Below are positions 1 through 8,706 of a stretch of 64,000 bases of DNA, in pieces. Origin of the DNA: Sphingomonadales bacterium. GTDB lineage: Bacteria > Pseudomonadota > Alphaproteobacteria > Sphingomonadales > Sphingomonadaceae. The position numbers and the translations under genes were made by a program. The notes below the pieces were generated by a model, which was not told the DNA's origin, searched no databases, and saw only the letters and a program-made list of their open reading frames with translations. Location: assembly GCA_025351405.1 (NCBI GenBank), contig JANXVZ010000013.1:106442-170441 (forward strand). The letters are read 5' to 3'. Position 1 is the stretch's first letter. Each line of letters opens with the position of its first letter.

Positions 1-1251
1 GATCGTCCCGATGAATGGGTGATCCGCGGCAACCACCATGACGGATGGGTGTTCGGCGCGCAGGACCCACTGTCGGGCAATGTCGCGATGCTGTCCGAAG
101 CAAAGGCCCTCGGCGCGCTCAGGGCCGGCGGCTGGCAGCCGTCGCGCACCATTGTCTATGCAAGCTGGGACGCCGAGGAGCCGATGCTGCTGGGCAGCAC
201 CGAATGGGCGGAAACCCATGCCGACGAACTGCAGAAAAAGGCGGTCATCTATATCAACACCGATGGCAATGGCCGCGGTTTCCTGTCGGCCGAAGGCAGC
301 CATGAATACCAGCATATGGTCAATGCGGTGGCGGCGGACATCACCGACCCGCAAACAGGTGTCAGCGTCCTCCAGCGGTTGCGCGCCAAGGTCCAGGCGG
401 ATGCGTTCGACGGCCGCGACCACAACGAGACGGCGCTGACAGCCGCCGAAGCCGGTGGCGACATGCCGATCGGCGCCCTGGGGTCAGGATCGGACTTTTC
501 GGCGATGCTCCAGCATCTCGGGGTTCCGGCGCTCAACATAGGTTATGGCGGTGATGCGGCTTCGGGCGGTTCCTACCACTCGATTTACGACAGTTACGAC
601 CATTACACCCGTTTTGAAGACCCCGGGCTGGCCTATGGTGCGGTCCTTTCGAAAACGGTGGGACGCATGGTGTTGCGCATCGCCGACGCCGAAACCCCGC
701 CCGTGCGCTTCGGCGAGCTGGCGACCACGGTAAAGGGCTATCTCGGCGAAGTGCAAAAGCTCGTCGACACGCGGCGCAAGCAGGATGACAAGCGCGCCGC
801 CCTGTTGGCCGCCGGCGCCTTCAAGCTGGCGACCGATCCGCTGGCGCCGGTTGCTGCGCCACAGGCAGAAGCGCCGACGCCGTTCATCGAACTGGCGGCG
901 CTGTCGAACGCGGTGGCCCGGCTGGAGACAAGCGCCAAGGCGTTTGACGCCGCCTATGCGGCAAAGGCCGCGACGCTCACCCCGGCAGCGCGAACCCGGC
1001 TCAACACGGCCCTGCGGGATATCGACCAATTGTTCCTGGTGCCGGAGGGACTGCCCGGACGGCCGTGGTACAAGCACCTGATCTACGCGCCGGGCCGTTT
1101 TACCGGTTATGGCGCCAAGACCCTGCCCGGCGTGCGCGAAGCCATCGAGGAGCGGCGTTTCGCCGACGCCAACCGTTATGCCGGGCTGACCGCGGCGGCG
1201 ATCGCGGCCTATGCGGCGCGGCTCGACACGGCGCGCGGCATCATCGGATGA
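1..1251 (+). CDS. M28 family metallopeptidase, glutamate carboxypeptidase II-like (5' truncated)
   Basis: The reading frame is open from the first base, so the N-terminus (signal, PA domain) lies outside the window. What remains is the zinc peptidase core plus the C-terminal transferrin-receptor-like dimerisation region. Di-zinc ligands and catalytic residues of the PSMA type are visible: GNHHDGW (His), GAQDP (bridging Asp), DAEEP (catalytic Glu pair), NTDG (Asp) and SYHSIYDSYDHY (His). The conserved DEWVIRGNH context lies upstream of the first possible start codon (GTG at 19), so that codon is not the true start. Such enzymes are exported and remove acidic or other C-terminal residues from peptides; the substrate is not predictable here. 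The stop overlaps the next start as ATGA. Confidence 0.9.
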   Translation, partial: DRPDEWVIRGNHHDGWVFGAQDPLSGNVAMLSEAKALGALRAGGWQPSRTIVYASWDAEEPMLLGSTEWAETHADELQKKAVIYINTDGNGRGFLSAEGSHEYQHMVNAVAADITDPQTGVSVLQRLRAKVQADAFDGRDHNETALTAAEAGGDMPIGALGSGSDFSAMLQHLGVPALNIGYGGDAASGGSYHSIYDSYDHYTRFEDPGLAYGAVLSKTVGRMVLRIADAETPPVRFGELATTVKGYLGEVQKLVDTRRKQDDKRAALLAAGAFKLATDPLAPVAAPQAEAPTPFIELAALSNAVARLETSAKAFDAAYAAKAATLTPAARTRLNTALRDIDQLFLVPEGLPGRPWYKHLIYAPGRFTGYGAKTLPGVREAIEERRFADANRYAGLTAAAIAAYAARLDTARGIIG

Positions 1252-1847
1252 GGCTGCTGGTCTCGCTGACCTCGCCCTATGCGCGCAAGCTGCGGGTGCT
1301 GGTGCAGGAACTGGCGCTCGATGTCAGCGTGGAGCCGACCATGCCCACCGATGATGCGCCGGAGCTGTTGCGGGCCAACCCGCTCGCCAAGGTGCCGGCG
1401 CTGATCCTTGCCACCGGCGAGGCGGTGTTCGATTCGCCCGTCATCGCGGCGATGCTGCTCGGCCTGTCGCCGGGGCAGCAACTGCTGCCGGCCGCCGGCA
1501 TCGCGCATTGGCGCGTACGAACGCTGGAGGCCTTGACCGACGGTATCCTCGATGCTGCGCTGGCACTGCGCATCGAGGCCAGCCACGATGCTGCCGGGCG
1601 CAATCCGGTGTGGCCGACACGCTATCGCCGCGCCATCGATCGCGCGCTTGCCGACCTGCCGCCCCGGCTGGCGGCGCTGGCCGGCGAGGCATCGGGCTAT
1701 GCCGACATCTGCACCGTGGTAACCCTCGAATATCTCGATTTCCGCTTTCCCGACATAGACTGGCGCGGCGCGCATCCGGCGCTGGCGGCGCTGCACGCGC
1801 GGCTTGCCGATCGCCCGTCCCTGCTGGCGACACGTCCACCGGCCTGA
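1248..1847 (+). CDS. glutathione S-transferase family protein
   Basis: A 199-residue protein with the thioredoxin-like N-terminal GST domain (SPYARKLRVLVQ near the start, VPALIL with the cis-proline, then FDSPVI binding the glutathione gamma-glutamyl group) and an all-helical C-terminal domain. The ATG at 1248 overlaps the stop of the M28 peptidase by 4 bp, so the two are probably co-translated. A longer frame extends upstream inside the peptidase gene, but the domain begins exactly at this ATG. The Ser of SPYARK is the likely thiol-activating residue, as in bacterial beta/theta-like GSTs. The physiological substrate is unknown. Confidence 0.85.
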   Translation: MRLLVSLTSPYARKLRVLVQELALDVSVEPTMPTDDAPELLRANPLAKVPALILATGEAVFDSPVIAAMLLGLSPGQQLLPAAGIAHWRVRTLEALTDGILDAALALRIEASHDAAGRNPVWPTRYRRAIDRALADLPPRLAALAGEASGYADICTVVTLEYLDFRFPDIDWRGAHPALAALHARLADRPSLLATRPPA

Positions 1848-1870
1848 CCGGCTCGGCGCCTCCCCCCCGC

Positions 1871-2290
1871 CTAGCCCGATCGCCCACGCGGATAATGTTC
1901 GGTGGCCGTCGGGATATCGACCCAATTGTGTTGCGTCTGTTCCCACACCGACCGCACCGGCGGTGGAAATGCCGGGTCGGCGAACGCCCCCGCCGCGATG
2001 CCGATGACGCCGGGCTTGAGCGCTGCGCTGAACAGCAATGAACTGCCGCAGCGCGGGCAGAAATGGCTGGTGAAATCGCGGCCGCTATCGGCCTTTCGCG
2101 CAAAGCTGCGGGTTTCGCCGTCGATGAAGACCCCGCTTTCGGCAAACCAGGCGATGACCCCGAAGGGCGCACCCGTGCGGCGCTGGCAATCGCGGCAATG
2201 GCAGGCGTTGACGTCGGCGGTCGTGCCTGCCGTTACCGAAACCGTGACGCCACCACATTGGCAGGCAGCGTTGATGTGGTCCCTGTCCAT
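1871..2290 (-). CDS. GFA / CENP-V family zinc-binding protein
   Basis: A 139-residue protein with the cysteine pattern of the Gfa-like (glutathione-dependent formaldehyde-activating, CENP-V) fold: CQCGG near residue 11, CHCRDCQRRTGAP around 31-43, and CPRCGSSL around 78. These cysteines bind one structural and one labile zinc. Family members are often annotated as formaldehyde-activating enzymes, but that activity is disputed, so only the fold is called. It converges with the GST gene and lies 6 bp beyond the DUF4240 gene on the same strand, so it may be the last gene of a short minus-strand operon. Confidence 0.85.
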   Translation of the reverse strand: MDRDHINAACQCGGVTVSVTAGTTADVNACHCRDCQRRTGAPFGVIAWFAESGVFIDGETRSFARKADSGRDFTSHFCPRCGSSLLFSAALKPGVIGIAAGAFADPAFPPPVRSVWEQTQHNWVDIPTATEHYPRGRSG

Positions 2291-2296
2291 CGCGCC

Positions 2297-2965
2297 CTAC
2301 CCCAATGGTGCCTCGCCAAAACGCTTCCACACCCTTGGGTAGCGTTCCGCAAGATAGTCCTCGTCGTCATCGAACTTGGTGCCCGTGGGGTTGGCATCGG
2401 CAGGCTGGGCCGGCTGACGCGGCATCAATTCCGGCGCATCGCCTGTCCTGGTGCTCCACGCCATCGGCGCCACCCGCGCCAGCGCTTCGAAATCGAGGTT
2501 GCCGAGACCGCGCACCGGCAGCAGATCTGCCAGCGCATCGGGATTGGCCAGGGCGGCTTCGAAAAAGCGCTGGCCGCGGCCGATCAGCCAGCAGCGGAAA
2601 TATTCGAAACTGTCGTCGGACATACCGCCGCGGATGATGAAGCCGGCACCCCACAGGTCCCATGAATAAGCACGCCGCAACTGGCTATCGAACGCCGATT
2701 GGAACGCGATGAGCCCGGCGGGTTGCAGGTGGCCGAGTTCGGCGCGCAGCCTGCGCAACTGGGCATCCTGGTCGCTGCCGGCGGCGGTCGTACGGCCGAT
2801 GATCGCCCAGAATTTTGCGGCCGGCATCGGCGCGATGCGTATGACCCGGTGGATCACCCGGTTGCGCACGACATGGTTCCGGCCCGGGCGGTCATGGCCG
2901 TGCATGGCGACCGCCGGTGCTGTCGCCAGCAACGCGCCGAGCGCCAGCAACGCCGGCCTTTTCAA
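2297..2965 (-). CDS. secreted DUF4240 domain protein
   Basis: A 222-residue protein with an N-terminal signal peptide (KRPALLALGALLATAPAVA), a short basic/His-rich linker, and a domain matching DUF4240 in its hallmark stretch: FWAIIGR near residue 52, then SDDSFEYFRCWLIGRGQ. Function unknown; some DUF4240 proteins resemble immunity or regulatory proteins. The start is a TTG overlapping the TGA of the upstream aldehyde dehydrogenase gene (TTGA). It is preferred because it is the only start that keeps an intact signal peptide. Confidence 0.7.
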   Translation of the reverse strand: MKRPALLALGALLATAPAVAMHGHDRPGRNHVVRNRVIHRVIRIAPMPAAKFWAIIGRTTAAGSDQDAQLRRLRAELGHLQPAGLIAFQSAFDSQLRRAYSWDLWGAGFIIRGGMSDDSFEYFRCWLIGRGQRFFEAALANPDALADLLPVRGLGNLDFEALARVAPMAWSTRTGDAPELMPRQPAQPADANPTGTKFDDDEDYLAERYPRVWKRFGEAPLG

Positions 2966-4431
2966 GCCTTCAGTTCCCGGGCCAGCGCCTTGCGCGTCTT
3001 TTCGCCATAGGGCGGCTTGAACCCCGCCAGCCCGGCCAGGTCGAGCTTGGGCTGCGAATAGACCGCCTTGGCATGGCTGAACGCCTTGAAACCGTCATGG
3101 CCATGATAGCTGCCCATGCCGGCGGGGCCGATACCGCCGAAGGGCAGTTCCTCGGCGGAGACATGGAAGATGACGTCGTTGACCGTCACGCCGCCCGAGA
3201 TGGTGCGATCGAGCACACGGCGCTGCTCGGCGCCATCGGTGCCGAACCAGTACAGCCCCAGCGGACGGTCGCGGCGGTTGACCTCGTCGATGGCGCCGTC
3301 GATCGTCGCATAGGTGCGTACCGGCAGCAGCGGCCCGAAGATTTCTTCCTGCATCACCGTCATCTCGTCGGTGGGATTGCGGATGATGTGGAGCGGCATC
3401 TTGTTGGTGTTCTGCTTGGAAAAATCCTCGTTTGCCGGGTTGACGACATCGACCGTCGCACCCTTGGCGCGGGCATCGGCGACATGCGCCTCCAGCCGTT
3501 CGCGGTGGCGGGCGCCGAGCACCGAGGTATAGTCGGGGTTGGCGAGCAGGGTCGGGTACATCTTCGCCGTCGCGGTCTTCAGCCCCTCGACGATCGCGGC
3601 CTCCTGCTCCTGCGGCACCAGCAGATAATCGGGGGCGAGGCAGATCTGCCCGGCATTCATCATCTTGCCCATGGCCACCCGTTCGGTGGCGGCAGCGATG
3701 TCGGCCGAACGGCTGATGATCGTCGGGGATTTGCCGCCGAGTTCGAGGGTCAGCGGCACCAGGTTCCGTGCCGCCGCCGCCATGACGTGGCGGGCGATGC
3801 CGGTGCCGCCGGTGAACACCAGGTGGTCGAAGGCGAGTTCGGAGAACGCCTTGCCGGCTTCCGACCCGCCGGTGATGACGGCGATTTCACTGTCGTCAAA
3901 GGCCGCGGCCAGCGTGGTTTTCATCAATTCGGCGGTGACGGGCGTGAATTCGCTCGGCTTGATCATGGCGCGGTTGCCCGCCGCGAGCACGCCCGCAAGC
4001 GGCCCGAAGGTCAGGTTTATGGGAAAGTTCCACGGCGAAATGATGCCGATGACCCCCTTGGGCTGGAACTCCACCCGTGCACGCGCACCGAGCAGCCACA
4101 GCGGGAAATCGAGCGGGCGGGATTCGGGCTTCATCCAGCCGTCGAGGTGCTTGAGGGCGTGCTTCAGCGGCTTGAGCGATGACATGATATCGGTGACCAT
4201 CGACATCTCGGTGGATCGATGGCCGAAGTCTTCCGACAGCGCCGCGGTGAAACGGTCCTTGTTGTCGAGGATGACGGCAATGGCGCGGCGCAGGCGGTCC
4301 TTGCGACTGGCGGCGCTGATCGGCAGTTCGGCGGTGAAGGCGACACGCTGGCGCTGCAGGATGTCCTGCATCGCGGCGGCGTCGCGGGCATCCCAGATCG
4401 CGGGTGTTCCGGCGGTTGCAGTGCTGGCCAT
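2962..4431 (-). CDS. coniferyl aldehyde dehydrogenase-type NAD(P)-dependent aldehyde dehydrogenase
   Basis: A 489-residue enzyme of the aldehyde dehydrogenase superfamily that oxidises an aldehyde to its acid. Visible features: SPWNFPINL (nucleotide-binding region), LELGGKSP (general-base Glu), AGQICLAPDY with the catalytic Cys, and EEIFGPLLPV. The short N-terminus and AGQICLAPDYL motif match the coniferyl/fatty aldehyde class (CalB-like, class 3) rather than betaine or succinate semialdehyde enzymes. The frame runs 26 codons further upstream, but the ATG at 4431 has AGGGG about 9 nt upstream and is the likely start. It is divergent from the acyl-CoA synthetase; together they could feed aromatic or fatty aldehydes into CoA thioesters, which is inference. 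Confidence 0.85.
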   Translation of the reverse strand: MASTATAGTPAIWDARDAAAMQDILQRQRVAFTAELPISAASRKDRLRRAIAVILDNKDRFTAALSEDFGHRSTEMSMVTDIMSSLKPLKHALKHLDGWMKPESRPLDFPLWLLGARARVEFQPKGVIGIISPWNFPINLTFGPLAGVLAAGNRAMIKPSEFTPVTAELMKTTLAAAFDDSEIAVITGGSEAGKAFSELAFDHLVFTGGTGIARHVMAAAARNLVPLTLELGGKSPTIISRSADIAAATERVAMGKMMNAGQICLAPDYLLVPQEQEAAIVEGLKTATAKMYPTLLANPDYTSVLGARHRERLEAHVADARAKGATVDVVNPANEDFSKQNTNKMPLHIIRNPTDEMTVMQEEIFGPLLPVRTYATIDGAIDEVNRRDRPLGLYWFGTDGAEQRRVLDRTISGGVTVNDVIFHVSAEELPFGGIGPAGMGSYHGHDGFKAFSHAKAVYSQPKLDLAGLAGFKPPYGEKTRKALARELKA

Positions 4432-4580
4432 GGCGTTATTCCCCTGTTTGCTGGCCTGAGCGTAGCGGCGATACGCATTTTGGGAAAGGTGCAGCCTGGC
4501 GCGCTGCATTCGGCTCTGGCGCTGCGTCCGTCATTCCGCTTTGATGGGGTCAAACAAGACCAAGCCTGGGGAACGACCGA

Positions 4581-6308
4581 ATGACTGCAAGCTGGCCCGC
4601 CATGTCCATTGCCGATGCCCATGCCCTGCTGACCGCGCCGGGGCAGCCGCTGGAGATGGAGACCGTGACCATCCGCGGCCTGCCGACACGGACGTGGAAG
4701 AACGCGCCGCCGACGCTGGCGCATGTATTTGCGGCGGGACGATTGCACGGCGACAAGATCTTCCTCGTTCTCGATGATGACCGGATCAGCTACGAGGCAT
4801 TCTCCCGCGCCACCTTGAGGCTTGCCGACCAATTGCGCGCCGACGGTGTCAGCAAGGGGGACCGGGTGGCGATCGTCATGCGCAACCTGCCGGAATGGCC
4901 CGTGGCATTCTTTGCCGCGGCGCTGGTCGGCGCCATCGTGACGCCGCTCAACGCCTGGTGGACGGGGGCGGAACTGGAATACGGCCTGCAGGATTCGGGC
5001 GCGAAGGTCCTTGTCACCGATGCCGAGCGCTTGGCCCGCATCGCGCCGCACTTGCCCGACTGCCTGGCATTGACCCGCATTCATGTCGCCCGCGCCACCG
5101 AAGAACCGCTCGGCGATCCGCGGATCGCCCGCCTCGAAGCGGTGATCGGTGTACCCGGCAGCTGGTCCGGCCTCGCCAATGTCGCGACGCCGGAAACGAC
5201 ACTTTTGCCCGAGGATGATGCAACGCTGTTCTACACCAGCGGCACCACCGGCAAGCCCAAGGGCGCGCTCGGCACGCATCGCAACATCGTCTCCAACATC
5301 ATGGCCAGCGCGTCTTCGGCGGCGCGCAGCTATTTGCGTCGGGGCGAAACGCCGCCCGCACCCGACCCCGGCGCACCGCAAAAGGGCACCTTGCTGTCCG
5401 TGCCCTTCTTCCACGCCACCGGCTGCCACGCCATCCTGTCGCCGTCGCTGTTTGCCGGGGCCAAGCTGGCGCTGATGCGCAAATGGGATCCGATCGAGGC
5501 GATGACGCTGATCGAGCGTGAAAAGCTTACCAGCTTCGGCGGCGTGCCGACGATCGCCTGGCAAATCATCGAGCACCCCGAGCGTGACCGGTTCGACCTG
5601 TCCAGTATCGAAGGCGTTGCCTATGGCGGCGCGCCATCGGCCCCCGAACTCGTGCGCCAGATCAAGAAAAGCTTTGGCAAGGCGGCGCCGGGCAACGGCT
5701 GGGGCATGACCGAGACCAGCGCCACCTTCACCCACCACATGGCCGAGGACTATGAAAACCGCCCCGACAGCGCCGGGCCGGCGGTGGCGGTGTGCGACAT
5801 GAAGATCACCGACCCCGACGGCAACATCCTGCCGCCGGGCGATGTCGGCGAGCTATGGGGTTTTGGCCCCAACGTGGTGAAGGAATATTGGAACAAGCCC
5901 GAGGCCAGCGCCGCGACGTTTGTCGACGGCTGGGTGCGCACCGGTGACCTGGCGCGCATCGACGATGAAGGCTTTGTCTTCATCATCGACCGGGCCAAGG
6001 ACATGCTGATCCGCGGCGGCGAGAACATCTACTGCGTCGAGGTCGAAAACGCGCTGTACGAACACCCGGCGATCATGGACGCGGCGCTGGTCGGGCGTCC
6101 GCATCGCACGTTGGGGGAGGAACCGGTGGCGTTCGTGACGCTGCGGCCCGGTGCCGTGGTCGCCGAAGACGAGTTGCGCGCCTTTGTCGCTGCCCGGCTC
6201 GCGGCGTTCAAGGTGCCGGTGGCGGTGACCTTCCAGTCCGAGCCGCTGCCGCGCAATGCCAATGGCAAGATCCTCAAGACCGAACTGAAGAAGCTGGTCG
6301 CCGGCTGA
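4581..6308 (+). CDS. class I adenylate-forming acyl-CoA synthetase
   Basis: A 575-residue ATP-dependent acyl-CoA ligase. The P-loop-like motif FYTSGTTGKPKGALG, the A5 motif GWGMTETSATF, the hinge region VRTGDLARIDDEGFVFI and the catalytic C-terminal Lys in NGKILKTEL are all present, so the enzyme looks intact. It probably activates a fatty or aryl carboxylic acid; the chain-length or ring specificity cannot be read from sequence. The ATG at 4581 has GGGGA 8 nt upstream; a second in-frame ATG lies 7 codons downstream. It shares a 149-bp divergent intergenic region with the aldehyde dehydrogenase. Confidence 0.9.
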   Translation: MTASWPAMSIADAHALLTAPGQPLEMETVTIRGLPTRTWKNAPPTLAHVFAAGRLHGDKIFLVLDDDRISYEAFSRATLRLADQLRADGVSKGDRVAIVMRNLPEWPVAFFAAALVGAIVTPLNAWWTGAELEYGLQDSGAKVLVTDAERLARIAPHLPDCLALTRIHVARATEEPLGDPRIARLEAVIGVPGSWSGLANVATPETTLLPEDDATLFYTSGTTGKPKGALGTHRNIVSNIMASASSAARSYLRRGETPPAPDPGAPQKGTLLSVPFFHATGCHAILSPSLFAGAKLALMRKWDPIEAMTLIEREKLTSFGGVPTIAWQIIEHPERDRFDLSSIEGVAYGGAPSAPELVRQIKKSFGKAAPGNGWGMTETSATFTHHMAEDYENRPDSAGPAVAVCDMKITDPDGNILPPGDVGELWGFGPNVVKEYWNKPEASAATFVDGWVRTGDLARIDDEGFVFIIDRAKDMLIRGGENIYCVEVENALYEHPAIMDAALVGRPHRTLGEEPVAFVTLRPGAVVAEDELRAFVAARLAAFKVPVAVTFQSEPLPRNANGKILKTELKKLVAG

Positions 6309-6326
6309 GGCTGTTATCAGCATCTC

Positions 6327-6353
6327 GGCGCGCACGGACTGCGGAACCGCGCC
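6327..6353 (+). terminator. candidate hairpin after acyl-CoA synthetase
   Basis: Inverted repeat GGCGCG / CGCGCC with a 15-nt loop, followed by TTT, 18 bp after the stop codon at 6308. The stem is short, so this is a weak candidate. Confidence 0.3.
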
Positions 6354-6395
6354 TTTGCCAAATGGTTCACCCTGCTCCAATCGAAAGGGTTTATC

Positions 6396-6476
6396 ATGGG
6401 CAAGGGTTGTCTGCTGTGGGTCGTCGGAATCCCGATTCCGGTCATTATCCTGCTGTATCTGTTTCACGTCATCTGA
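6396..6476 (+). CDS. 26-residue single-pass membrane peptide
   Basis: A small frame starting ATG-GGC-AAG and ending TGA encodes 26 residues: a short MGKGC head followed by an uninterrupted hydrophobic segment (LLWVVGIPIPVIILLYLF) and an HVI tail. A good ribosome-binding site (GAAAGGG, about 6 nt upstream of ATG) precedes it. The GIPIPVIILL core resembles tiny conserved membrane proteins seen in proteobacterial genomes, as I recall, but no function is known. It lies between two convergent genes, followed closely by a strong hairpin, which is consistent with an independent small transcript. Confidence 0.55.
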   Translation: MGKGCLLWVVGIPIPVIILLYLFHVI

Positions 6477-6481
6477 TGTCT

Positions 6482-6510
6482 GCCGGCTGGCGTGCGGGGG
6501 CGCCGCCGGC
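6482..6510. terminator. bidirectional GC hairpin terminator
   Basis: The arms GCCGGC-T-GGCG and CGCC-GCCGGC pair as a 10-bp stem with one bulged T and a loop of about 8 nt. It lies between the convergent small membrane peptide (ends 6476) and the AI-2E transporter (ends 6519), so it could serve both. No U-tract is present. Confidence 0.5.
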
Positions 6511-6518
6511 CCGGATCG

Positions 6519-8507
6519 TCAATGCGCGCCGAAGACGTCGGCCATCATCCGGGCGTCGGCTTCGCCCGCCTGGGTTGCGGTACGCAGGCAGACGGCGACT
6601 GCCTCCTCCATCGTCCCGGCATAATCATCGGCACCCAGTGCTTCGCGATCGTCGGCCCCGTCGTCGCTCCACACCGCCAGCACGAATGGCACGCCGGGCA
6701 ACCGCGCCCTGAGGCGTCGCAACAGGAAGCGCAGGTGTGGCGGCGAGCCACGCAGACCCAGCCCGCAGACGCAAACCATCATGACCCCGCTGACATCGAG
6801 CTCGCCCAGCCGCTCGCGTGATACGGCGGCATGGGGCACCCGCAGGGCGCCAAAACCGTTGGCACCGAGCAACTGGGCAGCAATCGTCGCGGCACCATCA
6901 TCGAGAAAGCTGCGCCCGGCGATGCATAGCACTGCGCCGGCTTCCTGCCAGGAGGAGGGCAGGGCGGCGGGCGGGGCCCCAGCCGGAGCGGCGTCGCCTG
7001 AGGGTTCGCCCGCCTTGCCGCGCCGCGGCCGCGCCGCCGACCTTGCCCCATCGACCGCGGCAAGCGCGGGCGCCACCGACGCCGCATGGCTGCCAAGGTC
7101 CGCCAGCAATTCCACTGCGGCCTTGCGCACCCGGTCGATACGCTTTCCGCCAAGTATGCCGCGCTCCGCATCCTGGGCGGCAAGGCGCAGGCCGGGCATC
7201 GCGATGTCGTCGTAATAGCGGGCCAACGGGTGTTGTGCCAACGTGCGCTCCGCCTGGTCGAGCAGGTCATCGGCATCGCCGGCCAGCAGCCGCTGGTAAA
7301 AGCTTTCCACCGGAGACAGCGCCGGCGTGTCACCGAGCAGCACGTGGAGAAATTCCAGCCGCTCGAAGTGCCGGCCGAGCACCACGAGGATCAGCGTCAG
7401 CGGCGTTGACAGCACCAGCCCGACAGGCCCCCACAGCCACGTCCAGAACACCGCCGCGACGATGACGGCGGCCGGCGACAGGCCGGTCGAATGGCCATAG
7501 ACCAACGGCTCGACAGCATAGCCCATCAGGCCTTCGCCGGCGGCGAACAGCACCGCCACCGCCACCGCCATCGACCAGTCGCTCCCGGTCGACGCCGCCA
7601 GCACGAGTGGCGGAATCGCCGACAGGAAGGCGCCGATGTAGGGCACAAACCGCAGCAAGCCGGCCAGCAACCCCCACAGCACCGGCGACGGCACCCCGAT
7701 GAAGTACAGGCCCGTGGCAATGACCACGGCAAAGCAGGTGTTGAGCGCCAGTTGCGCGACGAAATAACGCCCCAGCCGCGCCGCGGCGTCGTCCATCGCC
7801 GTTGTCGTGCGATGGATGTCGGTCGATCCGAGCAGCCGGATCAGCCGGTCACGCAAATCCTCCCGCTGCAGCAGGATGAAAATCGCGAAGATCACCACGA
7901 TGATGGTGGTTTCCAGCGGCCCCAGCACCGGCCCCAGCACCGATTTGATGATGCCGATCGGCGTCAGCCTCGGCTCATGCAGCTCGACCTGCAACGGCTG
8001 GCCGGCACGGGCGGCTTCGCGCTGCGTTGTCGGTGCCGGCGTGCCGCCGCTGGCCTGGTCGAACTGGCGGCCAAGCTTGCCGATGTATTTGGGCAAGTTT
8101 CCGATCGACGAGTTGCGCAGCACGCTGATCTTCTGCTCGACGTTGCTGGCGAAGCGCGGGGCTTCTGCCGCGAGGCCGCGCAGCTGGAAGCCGATGACCG
8201 CAGCCAGGAAACCGATGACGCCGATTGCCAGCACCACGGTCGACAACACCGCCACCGGGCGCGGCAGGTGAAGACGGCGCAGCAGCGCCACCAGTGGCGA
8301 CAGCACGAACGACAGCAGGATCGCCACCATGATTGGCACCAGCACGTCGCGCGCCAGAAAAAGCGTTGCCACGACGACGACGCCGACGGCGAGATTGAGC
8401 AGCCCGGTCAATCCCGGAATTTCGGCGGCAACGTCGACGGGTGCCTCGCCCAGTCCCGCCGGGACCGTCGGAAGGGGCTCCGTCGGCAAATTTTCAGGCT
8501 CCGACAT
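6519..8507 (-). CDS. AI-2E family transporter with long C-terminal cytosolic extension
   Basis: A 662-residue inner-membrane protein. Residues about 30-385 form the AI-2E/PF01594 core with multiple transmembrane segments, including the conserved LLRFVPYIGAFLSAIPP, EPLVYGHSTGLSP and FWTWLWGPVGLVLSTPL stretches. Family members include TqsA-like exporters and Na+/H+ antiporters, so the name does not prove autoinducer transport. After residue 390 there are about 270 further residues: a helical segment (400-480), a Pro/Ala-rich linker (490-518) and an alpha/beta domain (about 522-645; VLCIAGRSFLDDGAATIAAQ then VMMVCVCGLGL) that looks like a B12-binding-type or response-regulator-type fold. Typical members stop near 350-400 residues. 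Confidence 0.85.
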   Translation of the reverse strand: MSEPENLPTEPLPTVPAGLGEAPVDVAAEIPGLTGLLNLAVGVVVVATLFLARDVLVPIMVAILLSFVLSPLVALLRRLHLPRPVAVLSTVVLAIGVIGFLAAVIGFQLRGLAAEAPRFASNVEQKISVLRNSSIGNLPKYIGKLGRQFDQASGGTPAPTTQREAARAGQPLQVELHEPRLTPIGIIKSVLGPVLGPLETTIIVVIFAIFILLQREDLRDRLIRLLGSTDIHRTTTAMDDAAARLGRYFVAQLALNTCFAVVIATGLYFIGVPSPVLWGLLAGLLRFVPYIGAFLSAIPPLVLAASTGSDWSMAVAVAVLFAAGEGLMGYAVEPLVYGHSTGLSPAAVIVAAVFWTWLWGPVGLVLSTPLTLILVVLGRHFERLEFLHVLLGDTPALSPVESFYQRLLAGDADDLLDQAERTLAQHPLARYYDDIAMPGLRLAAQDAERGILGGKRIDRVRKAAVELLADLGSHAASVAPALAAVDGARSAARPRRGKAGEPSGDAAPAGAPPAALPSSWQEAGAVLCIAGRSFLDDGAATIAAQLLGANGFGALRVPHAAVSRERLGELDVSGVMMVCVCGLGLRGSPPHLRFLLRRLRARLPGVPFVLAVWSDDGADDREALGADDYAGTMEEAVAVCLRTATQAGEADARMMADVFGAH

Positions 8508-8706
8508 CCCCGGCTGTTCCCATCATCATCCGCAGCGGCTGTTATGCCGTCAGCCGGTGCGCCATGATAGCGCTTCGTGGCCAATGGCGATAAATCCGGC
8601 GCGAGGCCCCGGGTTGCATCGCGCCGCCCGAGCGATGAATTTTTGACCGCGCTACCCGTTCCGGTGCATCTGTTGCGCCTCGATACCAAACCAGAGGTCG
8701 CTTTCC

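Noticed and set aside
2917..4182. 421-codon plus-strand frame opposite the aldehyde dehydrogenase gene
   Set aside because: It is a GC-driven shadow of the aldehyde dehydrogenase; the translation is Arg/Gly/His-rich with no motifs.
6519..8507. Quorum-sensing (AI-2) function for the AI-2E transporter
   Set aside because: The family name is historical; many members transport ions or other solutes, and no lux or lsr genes are present.
8643..8671. Possible sigma-70 promoter (TTGACC, 17-bp spacer) upstream of the first ligase
   Set aside because: The -10 position reads GCATCT, too far from consensus to call.
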